Source: CBDCVO01 sp965223085 (GTDB lineage Bacteria; Pseudomonadota; Gammaproteobacteria; Ga0077536). From it: a stretch of DNA of 64,000 nucleotides. This document shows, piece by piece, positions 56,901 to 64,000 of the stretch. A program made the translations under genes and the position numbers. The notes below the pieces were generated by a model. It ran no database searches and was not told where the DNA came from. It saw only the letters and a program-made list of their open reading frames with translations. The first letter of the stretch is position 1; each line of letters begins with the position of its first letter. The stretch covers positions 1,984,001 to 2,048,000 of the forward strand of contig OZ244981.1 of the NCBI GenBank assembly GCA_965223085.1, given 5' to 3'.

Positions 56901-57941
56901 CTAGCTTTGCAGTTGGTCCAGTCTTTCCACCAAATCCTCCGCCCGCAAATGCGTATACCGCTTCAACATCTGCATCGATTTATGCCCCGATATCGCCGCA
57001 ATTTCCTGGTCTCCAAGTCCGATCTCAACCAGCCGAGAAACCGCCTCATGCCGAAGATCATGAAATCGTAGATTCTTAATCTTCGTATCCTAGATGATTT
57101 TCTTCCAAGCCATCCGAAACTCATATGGCCTGCGTTTCTTGTCGCGCCCAGGTTCGCCCCAAAAAATCAAATCGGTATCCACCGGACGAACAGGATGATC
57201 CAGTGCGGCAGTCAATACTTCCGCCGCTTCTTTACTCAACGGCACGGTCCGATCGGTTCCATTTTTCGTATTGCTCAGCCGAACGACCCGACGTTTTAGA
57301 TCAACTTGCCCGCGGCGCAGCGTCGTGATTTCGCCCGCCCGCATTCCGGTATAGAGACCCGTACGGACGATCCATCCCAACATTGGGTTGGAGTATTTGT
57401 CGCAAGCGCTCAGTAGTTTCGTTTCTTCATCCGCGCTCAATCTTCGATTCCGCCCGGTTCCCGGTGGAGGTTTTCGGATATTCATCACGGGGTTGTAGAC
57501 CAAGCCCAGGCGCCATTCTTTGATTGCAATGGTGAACAAATGCGAAAGGAGGGAGAGTTCCAGCCTCACGGTATCTGGGGACTTGCCATCGGCGAGTCGT
57601 TCGTCTCGGTATTCCGCGATTAGATTCGGATTGAGTGCAGCTAGGCTGTAGTCACCAAGCTCGGCTTTCAACGCCTTCGCCTTGTGCTTCTCGGCGCTCG
57701 CGGTACTTGGCTTCTTTGTAGATGAAACTTCGAGAAGATATCGATCGATGGCGGTCTTCAGCAGCATCTTGCCGGCATCGGCGCGGTCGATATACACGCC
57801 GCGAACCATCTCGTCTTCGGTGCGCCGCGCCCAATCTTCGGTGTCGCGTTTCGTGCGGAATGTTTTGATGGTGGTCGGCCAACCGCTCTTGCGGATCATC
57901 GCTTTCCAGGTATTCGATGGGGTCCTTTTTATCGTCGCCAT
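56901..57941 (-). pseudogene. int: Tyrosine recombinase (integrase) with internal amber stop
   Basis: Phage-type integrase directed away from the tRNA gene. A SAM-like N-terminal domain spans about 1-160 and the catalytic domain follows. The first catalytic Arg is in GLYTGMRAGEI. An in-frame TAG at 57090-57092 follows MAWKKII; beyond it the same frame reads LRFHDLRHEAVSRL (His and Arg), ISGHKSMQML and RYTHLRAEDL (nucleophile Tyr) to a stop at 56901-56903. So one nonsense change separates the Arg from the His-Arg-His-Tyr part. The start at 57941 follows GGAAG. It begins 87 bp from the tRNA 3' end, the usual integration site. Confidence 0.85.
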
Positions 57942-57982
57942 CGTGTCTTCCGGTACACAACTGATCCGAAAGTGTACCAAAG

Positions 57983-57995
57983 GACCAAGGGATTA
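57983..57995 (+). repeat. 13-bp direct repeat of the tRNA anticodon region
   Basis: GACCAAGGGATTA occurs here, between int and the tRNA, and again inside the tRNA gene at 58056-58068. It may be part of an attachment-site duplication or an integrase arm site, or chance. Confidence 0.4.
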
Positions 57996-58027
57996 CAATT
58001 CCCGTTTTGCTAAGTGCTTGAAAGGAT

Positions 58028-58104
<77 letters not shown>

Positions 58105-58179
58105 GATAGGAGGGTATGTCAGGCTATCGTCCGTAGCGGCTTTCGCACGGAACGAGAACACGATAGCGAGGCGAGATTA

Positions 58180-60090
58180 TTACTGGTCGAGAAAAGTCCG
58201 CAAGCGCTCTGAGCGCGACGGATGCCGCAGTTTTCTCAATGCCTTCGCTTCAATTTGGCGTATTCGCTCGCGCGTTACGTCGAATTGCTTGCCGACTTCT
58301 TCGAGCGTATGGTCAGTGTTCATATCAATGCCGAAACGCATTCGCAGCACTTTCGCTTCCCGCGGCGTAAGACCCTCGAGCACTTCTTTCGTATTGCGAC
58401 AGAGGCCCTCAAACGTGGCGGAATCCACCGGCGCCTGAATATTCAGGTCCTCGATGAAGTCACCCAAATGTGAATCCTCGTCGTCTCCGATCGGGGTTTC
58501 CATAGAGATCGGCTCTTTGGCGATCTTCAAAACTTTGCGGATTTTGTCTTCCGGCATGTCCATACGCACGGCAAGTTCTTCCGGCGTCGGCTCGCGTCCC
58601 TTTTCTTGCAATATCTGCCGCGAAATTCGGTTGAGCTTGTTAATCGTCTCAATCATATGCACCGGGATGCGAATAGTTCGCGCTTGATCGGCGATCGACC
58701 GTGTAATCGCCTGACGGATCCACCAAGTCGCGTAAGTCGAAAACTTATATCCACGGCGATATTCGAATTTATCGACGGCTTTCATCAAGCCGATATTTCC
58801 TTCTTGGATGAGGTCCAAAAACAGTAGTCCGCGGTTTGTATATTTTTTCGCGATCGAGATCACCAAACGCAAATTGGCCTCGACCATTTCCTTTTTTGCG
58901 CGTCGTGCTTTTGCTTCACCGATCGACATGCGGCGATTGATGTCCTTAATTTCGGCGATCGTCATGCCACTGCGTTCTTCGATTTCAGATAATTTCGCGT
59001 GCTCCGCACGGATCTCGCCTTGTCGTTCCTTGATTGCGGCCACGTGCGGTTTCTTCTGGCGCGTAACGGAGCGCAACCAACCATCATCGCTTTCTTTATT
59101 GACGAACTGTTTCAAAAATTCCTTGCGAGGCATGCGACATTGTTTGACACAAATGTCCAACACCCGTTTTTCACTCCTGCGGATATCGTCGACGACGCTA
59201 CGAACGATTTCACTAAATTGTTCAGTAATTTTCGGAACTAACTTAATTTCCAAAAACTTCGCTTGCAGATCTTTGCGCAGTGCGATGGTGCGGTCGTGCC
59301 CACGCCCATTGCGTTTCGTGGCGGTAACGACTTTTTTGTAGGCGCGACGATATTCATCAAAGCGCCGTGCCACCTCTTCGGGATCTAACTGCGCTTGACC
59401 CGGATCGTCGTCGTCATCGTCGCTATCCTGGCTGGTATCGTTACCATTGGTGCGGGCGTTGACGTTGTTGCTATTGGCATCGTCGTTGAAGTCCATGAAG
59501 CCACTAATGATATCGGTGATTTTCGCCTCGCCAGCAGCGGCACGTTCGTATTCACCCAAGAAGAATTCCGCGACCGCAGGGAAATCGGTTAAGGCGCACA
59601 GAACTTGGTTGAGCCCATCCTCGATGCGTTTCGCGATCTTGATTTCACCCTCGCGCGTGAGTAAGTCGACGGTGCCCATTTCTCGCATGTACATGCGCAC
59701 CGGGTCGGTAGTGCGGCCAAATTCCGTATCAACCGCGGCCAGCGCCGCGGCGGCTTCCTCTGCGGCTTCTTCGTCGACGCCACTATCGTTCAACAACATT
59801 TCGTCGAGGTCCGGTGCCGCTTCGTGCACCGTGATCCCCATGTCATTGATCATGTTGATAATGTCTTCGATTTGCTCGGGATCGACGATATCATCCGGAA
59901 GATGATCATTAACCTCGTGGTAAGTTAGAAAGCCCTGCTCCTTACCCTTCGCGATCAAGCGTTTGAGCTGGGACTGTTCGTCGTTGGATTCGATGTCTTC
60001 CAAAGTTTCCATTTTGCGATCAGTACCTCTAAGTCCGACTTTTTGTGCTCGTTGCCTGGAACGTGACCGACGGCTTGATTTTTTGAGCAC
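58180..60090 (-). CDS. rpoD: Primary sigma factor RpoD (sigma-70)
   Basis: A 636-residue housekeeping sigma factor. Region 1.1 begins near QSQLKRLIAKGKEQGFLTY, followed by the acidic non-conserved region (DSDDDDDDPG). Region 2 includes YATWWIRQAITRSIADQARTIRIPVHM, and region 4.2 ends VTRERIRQIEAKALRKLRHPSRS. It follows dnaG in the conserved macromolecular-synthesis order. The first 26 residues are Arg-rich; an internal ATG at 60012 is the alternative start and closer to family length. AT-rich sequence about 30-80 bp upstream suits its own promoter. Confidence 0.97.
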   Translation of the reverse strand: MLKKSSRRSRSRQRAQKVGLRGTDRKMETLEDIESNDEQSQLKRLIAKGKEQGFLTYHEVNDHLPDDIVDPEQIEDIINMINDMGITVHEAAPDLDEMLLNDSGVDEEAAEEAAAALAAVDTEFGRTTDPVRMYMREMGTVDLLTREGEIKIAKRIEDGLNQVLCALTDFPAVAEFFLGEYERAAAGEAKITDIISGFMDFNDDANSNNVNARTNGNDTSQDSDDDDDDPGQAQLDPEEVARRFDEYRRAYKKVVTATKRNGRGHDRTIALRKDLQAKFLEIKLVPKITEQFSEIVRSVVDDIRRSEKRVLDICVKQCRMPRKEFLKQFVNKESDDGWLRSVTRQKKPHVAAIKERQGEIRAEHAKLSEIEERSGMTIAEIKDINRRMSIGEAKARRAKKEMVEANLRLVISIAKKYTNRGLLFLDLIQEGNIGLMKAVDKFEYRRGYKFSTYATWWIRQAITRSIADQARTIRIPVHMIETINKLNRISRQILQEKGREPTPEELAVRMDMPEDKIRKVLKIAKEPISMETPIGDDEDSHLGDFIEDLNIQAPVDSATFEGLCRNTKEVLEGLTPREAKVLRMRFGIDMNTDHTLEEVGKQFDVTRERIRQIEAKALRKLRHPSRSERLRTFLDQ

Positions 60091-60248
60091 CGCTAAGGTG
60101 CTGATTTTTGCACAAAATTTACCGTATCTTATTGATTTATATAATATGCACTAAAAATTCGACGCACGCTTTGCGCTCTTCAACCGCCTCAAAACGACGC
60201 GCCGAGGTAGCAGAGTAGTATAGCAGATTTGGTATCTGTATGACGTCT

Positions 60249-61955
60249 TTAGGTACCACTGACGGGGCCTTTCTGCAGTGCAGCGCGAGCTTCGGGAGTC
60301 AAATCCGCCGGGCGTTGTGGCGGACCTTGGAGGATCTGGCCGTAGTAGCCCCGCTGCGCGAGTTTGCTGATTTTCCCGAGGGCGCCGCGGAGAAATGTTT
60401 CCCATTCGGATTCCGGGAGTGCCGTCCTATGGCTGAGTAGCTTGCTGATCTCCTCGCGCGGCAAGTCCAGTCGCTCCAGCACGGAACCCGTGTTGCTACT
60501 AGGGTTTTGTTGCATTTCGTGAAGGAATCGTTGCAGTGCCACGGTTTCGGGGTCCGCGTTGGCGGCATCGATTTCTAGGGCAGGTAGCTGTGCAGCCAGC
60601 TCTGGTGCCTGCAACAGCATTGCCAGTGCTTTAGAGGCAAGCGGCAAACTTTCTTGCACGCGGCGACGCTGCGCCGCCGGCTCACGCCGCGGCGTAAGCA
60701 CCGACGTCCCGGCGAGCGCTTCAATTTTGTCTACCAACAAGCGTCGAAATGCGCTTTGCGGCATTTTCTCCAGGTACGGGGCGCTGAGCGCGACCAAGCT
60801 CGCGCGACCGCCGATGGAGCGGACATCTGTCTTGCGGCGCAGTTCGGTGACAAAAACTTCAGCGAGTTCCTCGACCTCGGCGTCGGTGGTAAAACAGTCG
60901 GCACCGCGCTCACGCACTAAACTGTCTGGATCGTGGCCGGCCGGGAGGAACTGAAAGCCAACGTCGTGACCATCTACGAGCAGGGGTAAAACGGTCTCGA
61001 GCGCCCGCCATGCAGCGCGACGACCGGCGGTATCCCCGTCGAAGCAAAACACGATCCGTGTCACGCTGCGAAACAATAGTTCTAGTTGTTCACGACTGGT
61101 CGCAGTACCCAGGGTCGCAACCGCATTGCAAACACCGTGCTGCCATAAACTGACGACATCCATATAACCCTCGACTACTCTGATTTCCGAGGGTTTTTGT
61201 TGCAGCGCGAAGTGCAAGCCATAGAGTTCGCGACGTTTATGAAAAACCGGCGTCTCGGGTGAATTCAAATACTTTGGCTCGCCGGCGTCGATAATGCGAC
61301 CGCCGAAACCGACTACCCGGCCGCGCCGATCGTGGATCGGAAATACGATGCGCGCGCGCAATCGATCGTAGACGCCACCGCCCTCACGGCGCGTTGCAAG
61401 TCCCGCAGTGAGCAGCGATTGGAGGCGCGTCGCGCTGGTGCCCAAAGCCTCAGACAGCGTATTCCAACCTGGTGGTGCGAAGCCGATCCCGAAATATTTT
61501 GCCGTCTCACCGGTTAAGCCACGTTTCTTGAGGTAGGCTACCGCTGCGGGGGCTGCTGGATGATGTTTCAATTGATGGGCATAGAAACGCGCGGCATGGT
61601 GCAGGACATCATAAAGCGCTTGATGATCGTGCTGGGGTTGCGTTGCGCCACCTTGCTCGTAGACAACGTCGACGCTGGCCATCGAGGCGAGTTCTTCAAC
61701 CGCCTCGACAAACTGCAAACCTTGATTATTCATCAAAAAACCAATTGCGGAGCCGTGCGCGCCGCAGCCAAAACAATGATAGAACTGCTTTTCTTGGCTA
61801 ACCGTGAAGGAGGGCGTTTTTTCGTCGTGAAACGGGCACAAGCCGTGAAAATCTCGCCCCGCTTTGCGTAGGCTGACGATCGGGTTGATGACCTCGACGA
61901 TATCGATGCGCGCAAGCAGTTCATCAACGAAGGATTTGGTGATGCGTCCAGCCAT
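60249..61955 (-). CDS. dnaG: DNA primase
   Basis: A 568-residue primase that makes the RNA primers for replication. The N-terminal zinc motif shows CPFHDEKTPSF and HCFGCGAHG (about residues 40-65). The RNAP-like middle domain carries KRRELYGLHFAL, and the TOPRIM domain EGYMDVVSLWQHG and FCFDGDTAGRRA (Asp-x-Asp-type acidic site, about residues 265-320). The C-terminal helicase-interaction part is somewhat short. It lies between yqeY and rpoD, as in E. coli-like operons. Confidence 0.96.
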   Translation of the reverse strand: MAGRITKSFVDELLARIDIVEVINPIVSLRKAGRDFHGLCPFHDEKTPSFTVSQEKQFYHCFGCGAHGSAIGFLMNNQGLQFVEAVEELASMASVDVVYEQGGATQPQHDHQALYDVLHHAARFYAHQLKHHPAAPAAVAYLKKRGLTGETAKYFGIGFAPPGWNTLSEALGTSATRLQSLLTAGLATRREGGGVYDRLRARIVFPIHDRRGRVVGFGGRIIDAGEPKYLNSPETPVFHKRRELYGLHFALQQKPSEIRVVEGYMDVVSLWQHGVCNAVATLGTATSREQLELLFRSVTRIVFCFDGDTAGRRAAWRALETVLPLLVDGHDVGFQFLPAGHDPDSLVRERGADCFTTDAEVEELAEVFVTELRRKTDVRSIGGRASLVALSAPYLEKMPQSAFRRLLVDKIEALAGTSVLTPRREPAAQRRRVQESLPLASKALAMLLQAPELAAQLPALEIDAANADPETVALQRFLHEMQQNPSSNTGSVLERLDLPREEISKLLSHRTALPESEWETFLRGALGKISKLAQRGYYGQILQGPPQRPADLTPEARAALQKGPVSGT

Positions 61956-62102
61956 AGCCCGAGATTGTACGGCGTTATTGCCCGCGGGGGTGGGCGAGAT
62001 GGCGATTTTAACCCGGCGAGTATCGCCAAACGCCGGCAGCGCTCAATCGTGGCAGTCTGACAGCGGACGGCTCGCGAAGTTTTTCCGCCGGGACGTGATT
62101 CG

Positions 62103-62558
62103 TTACGACGAAGTGAGTCGCCCTTTGACTTTTTTGCTGACTGCGCCAGCGTCAGCGCGCCCGGTGATCTGCGGCTTCAAGTTAGCCATCACTTTTCCCA
62201 TGTCCTTGATGCTCTGCGCGTCCGTCGCATCGATCGCGGCGTTGATGGCATCGTCAATTTCTTCCTCACTCAGCGGCGACGGAAGGTAGTCGGTGAGCAA
62301 CTGCAGCTCTTCTTTTTCCTTGCTCGCGAGATCGTCGCGGCCTGCTGCTTCGAATTGCTTGATCGACTCGCGATGTTGATTTGCTAGCTTCGTGAGAACG
62401 GCGAGCACGGTGGTATCGTCGAGATCCGCGCGCGTGTCGATTTCCTGTTGTTTGATCGCGGCGAGAATAAATCGTAAGTTACTCAGGCGAACTTTAGCGC
62501 CGGATTTCAACGCCTGTTTAGTGTCTGCTTCGAGTCGCGCTTTGAGTTCTGATGGCAT
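62103..62558 (-). CDS. yqeY: GatB/YqeY-domain protein
   Basis: A 151-residue YqeY-type protein: LKARLEADTKQALKSGAKVRLSNLRFILAAIKQQEID at the N-terminus and the C-terminal FDxxK-like DDAINAAIDATDAQSIKDMGKVMANLKPQITGRADAGAVSKKVKGRL. This C-terminal domain is shared with GatB; the family is linked to tRNA amidation or decoding but its role is unproven. It sits between rpsU and dnaG, a common gammaproteobacterial position. Confidence 0.92.
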   Translation of the reverse strand: MPSELKARLEADTKQALKSGAKVRLSNLRFILAAIKQQEIDTRADLDDTTVLAVLTKLANQHRESIKQFEAAGRDDLASKEKEELQLLTDYLPSPLSEEEIDDAINAAIDATDAQSIKDMGKVMANLKPQITGRADAGAVSKKVKGRLTSS

Positions 62559-62675
62559 GGGCCGAAATCTTCTGAGCTTGGATCACGCGCTTGCGGTTCG
62601 CGCGAAGCGTCTTAATGATAGCGACACCGAACGTGGCGCCAGTCGCTAACGATGCAAGCACCGCGACTGCGGGCT

Positions 62676-62891
62676 TTAATATTGGCGGATGCGACGGACC
62701 ATTTGCCGCGCGGCTTTTTTTTGCCAACGTTTGACTGCTGCGGCGGCTTTGCGTTTTCGCTCCTGAGTAGGTTTTTCGTAGAATTCACGTTTATGGACTT
62801 CGGCTAAAATGCCCGCTTTCTCGCAGGCGCGCTTGAAGCGCCGCATCGCGACGTCAAAGGGCTCGTTTTCGCGGACTTTTATCGACGGCAT
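62676..62891 (-). CDS. rpsU: 30S ribosomal protein S21
   Basis: A 71-residue bS21: MPSIKVRENEPFDVAMRRFKRACEKAG N-terminus with the conserved REFYEKPTQERKRKAAAAVKR middle and a basic tail. It heads the rpsU–yqeY–dnaG–rpoD cluster and is divergent from tsaD across 84 bp that must hold both promoters. Confidence 0.97.
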   Translation of the reverse strand: MPSIKVRENEPFDVAMRRFKRACEKAGILAEVHKREFYEKPTQERKRKAAAAVKRWQKKAARQMVRRIRQY

Positions 62892-62975
62892 GAAAAATCT
62901 TTATCGCTACGTTTCAGATGGTGAACAAGAAATAATAGTCAATACGCCGTCGATCGTCCACTGCTGGAGATGGCA

Positions 62976-64000
62976 ATGATCGTGTTGGGCCTAGAGACCT
63001 CGTGCGACGAGACAGCGGTAGCGCTCTATGCCGTGGAGCGCGGGCTGCTCGCCCACCGACTCTACAGCCAAGTTGCTGTGCATGCGGAATTTGGCGGTGT
63101 CGTGCCCGAACTGGCGGCCCGCGATCATATCCGCAAATTGGCGCCATTGACCGCTGAAATCCTGCGAGAGCAGGGGCTCACAGTGCCGGACCTCGGTGGT
63201 GTCGCCTACACCGCCGGTCCCGGTCTCGTTGGTGCATTGATGGTCGGAGCCTGTTTCGGCCGTAGTCTGGCATGGTCGGCTGGGATGCCCGCAGTCGCCG
63301 TGCACCATATGGAAGCGCATTTGCTTGCACCGATGTTGACGGCGGACCCGCCACACTTCCCATTTCTCGCCTTGCTGATCTCTGGCGGCCACACGCTATT
63401 GGTAAGCGTGGCGGGTATCGGTTGTTACGAGGTTTTGGGTGAAAGCCTCGACGATGCGGCGGGGGAGGCCTTCGACAAAACCGCCAAGTTGCTCGGTCTC
63501 GCTTACCCGGGCGGCCCGGAACTTGAACGTTTGGCGCTGTCCGGCGATGCCCAGCGTTTTCATTTTCCGCGGCCCATGACCGATCGGCCGGGCTTGGATT
63601 TCAGTTTCAGCGGTTTGAAGACTTATGCTGCAAATATCATTCGTGATCACCGCGATGATCCGACGGCACGCGCCGATATCGCGGCTGCTTTTACGGCGGC
63701 GATAGTCGATACGTTTGTGCTCAAGACTCGCCGAGCCATCGATGCGACCCGGCTAGATACGCTCGTAGTAGCTGGCGGGGTTAGTGCGAACCGTTCGTTG
63801 CGTGCGGGCTTGGATGCGCTCGCGGCCGCCTGCGGCATCAGGGTGTGTTATCCGGATTTCGAGTTTTGCACCGACAACGCCGCCATGGTTGCCTACGCTG
63901 GTTGTCAGCGCCTAGCCGCGGGACAGCACGATAATTTGTCCGTCGACGTGCGCTCCCGTTGGTCCTTGAACGATCTCACTCCGGTGCCTAGCGAAATGTA
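62976..64000 (+). CDS. tsaD: tRNA threonylcarbamoyladenosine transferase TsaD
   Basis: Kae1/TsaD, which with TsaB/E transfers threonylcarbamoyl to A37 of ANN-reading tRNAs. The start MIVLGLETSCDET is at 62976 (GGAG at 62966-62969; an ATG at 62970 in the same frame is less likely). The metal-binding HHMEAHLL motif, ISGGHT and the VAGGVSANRSLR loop are present. It contains 341 codons before the window ends on the first two bases of a probable TAA/TAG stop, so the gene is essentially complete. Confidence 0.96.
   Translation, partial: MIVLGLETSCDETAVALYAVERGLLAHRLYSQVAVHAEFGGVVPELAARDHIRKLAPLTAEILREQGLTVPDLGGVAYTAGPGLVGALMVGACFGRSLAWSAGMPAVAVHHMEAHLLAPMLTADPPHFPFLALLISGGHTLLVSVAGIGCYEVLGESLDDAAGEAFDKTAKLLGLAYPGGPELERLALSGDAQRFHFPRPMTDRPGLDFSFSGLKTYAANIIRDHRDDPTARADIAAAFTAAIVDTFVLKTRRAIDATRLDTLVVAGGVSANRSLRAGLDALAAACGIRVCYPDFEFCTDNAAMVAYAGCQRLAAGQHDNLSVDVRSRWSLNDLTPVPSEM

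Noticed and set aside
62518..62727. A 69-codon minus-strand frame between rpsU and yqeY
   Set aside because: It overlaps both genes in a different frame and has low-complexity composition; the conserved gene order explains the region.

Overview
The window looks like proteobacterial chromosome, most likely gammaproteobacterial. At the right end a housekeeping block (tsaD divergent from rpsU–yqeY–dnaG–rpoD, then a tRNA with CAU anticodon) has the macromolecular-synthesis layout common in that class. GC is about 55-60% in the core. A complete oxygen-tolerant NiFe hydrogenase locus suggests aerobic or microaerobic H2 oxidation. The genus cannot be named from sequence alone.

Layout. 1-7.7 kb: the tail of a luciferase-like flavin monooxygenase, a frameshifted IS4/IS10-type element, a small cupin, and three minus-strand catabolic-looking genes (PQQ-cytochrome c dehydrogenase, Baeyer-Villiger-type flavin monooxygenase, MetX-like alpha/beta hydrolase). 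7.9-30.2 kb: a co-oriented run of about 22 hydrogenase genes: hupSL-hupE-hupC, hupDFGHIJK, hypABCDE-hypX, hoxAJBC and hypF. Two good -24/-12 (sigma-54) promoters lie upstream of hupS and hupD. The structural enzyme has the six-cysteine proximal-cluster signature of group 1d oxygen-tolerant membrane-bound hydrogenases. HoxBC (H2-sensing regulatory hydrogenase), HoxJ (kinase) and HoxA (NtrC-type activator) form the H2 signalling chain that should drive the sigma-54 promoters. HypA-F build the NiFe(CN)2CO site, HypX can supply CO in air, and HupD trims the large subunit.

30.3-39.6 kb: a nested pile of insertion sequences. An IS256-family element has a frameshifted transposase and an inverted partial copy 3 kb away. 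Between them lie an IS91-like tail, an IS3-family element and an AT-rich kinase-like gene. Next is an IS3-family element split by an IS66 element with an exact 8-bp target duplication, then an IS110 tail. 39.6-43.3 kb: a truncated GFA-fold gene, a ribbon-helix-helix/nucleotidyltransferase pair with a palindromic operator, a Fic protein, a frameshifted pRiA4b-type gene and an IS481-like remnant.

43.3-58.0 kb: a decaying defence and integration island next to the tRNA, all on the minus strand. In transcription order it holds a degenerate integrase, a frameshifted nuclease-like gene, an HTH gene, a badly decayed HTH pseudogene, MNT and HEPN genes, hsdM (interrupted by an IS3 end), hsdS, a large HEPN-like gene, a DRT/UG-type reverse transcriptase, ImmA/IrrE, DUF4411 (truncated) and hsdR (broken at both ends and frameshifted). 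The type I restriction system is dead, whereas the reverse transcriptase, HEPN-like gene, HsdS and ImmA/IrrE reading frames are intact. That makes the RT/HEPN pair the best candidate for an undescribed function in the window.

58.0-64.0 kb: core chromosome. All hydrogenase and core genes are open, whereas mobile and island genes carry many frameshifts and stops, so the lesions look like genuine decay rather than general sequencing error.
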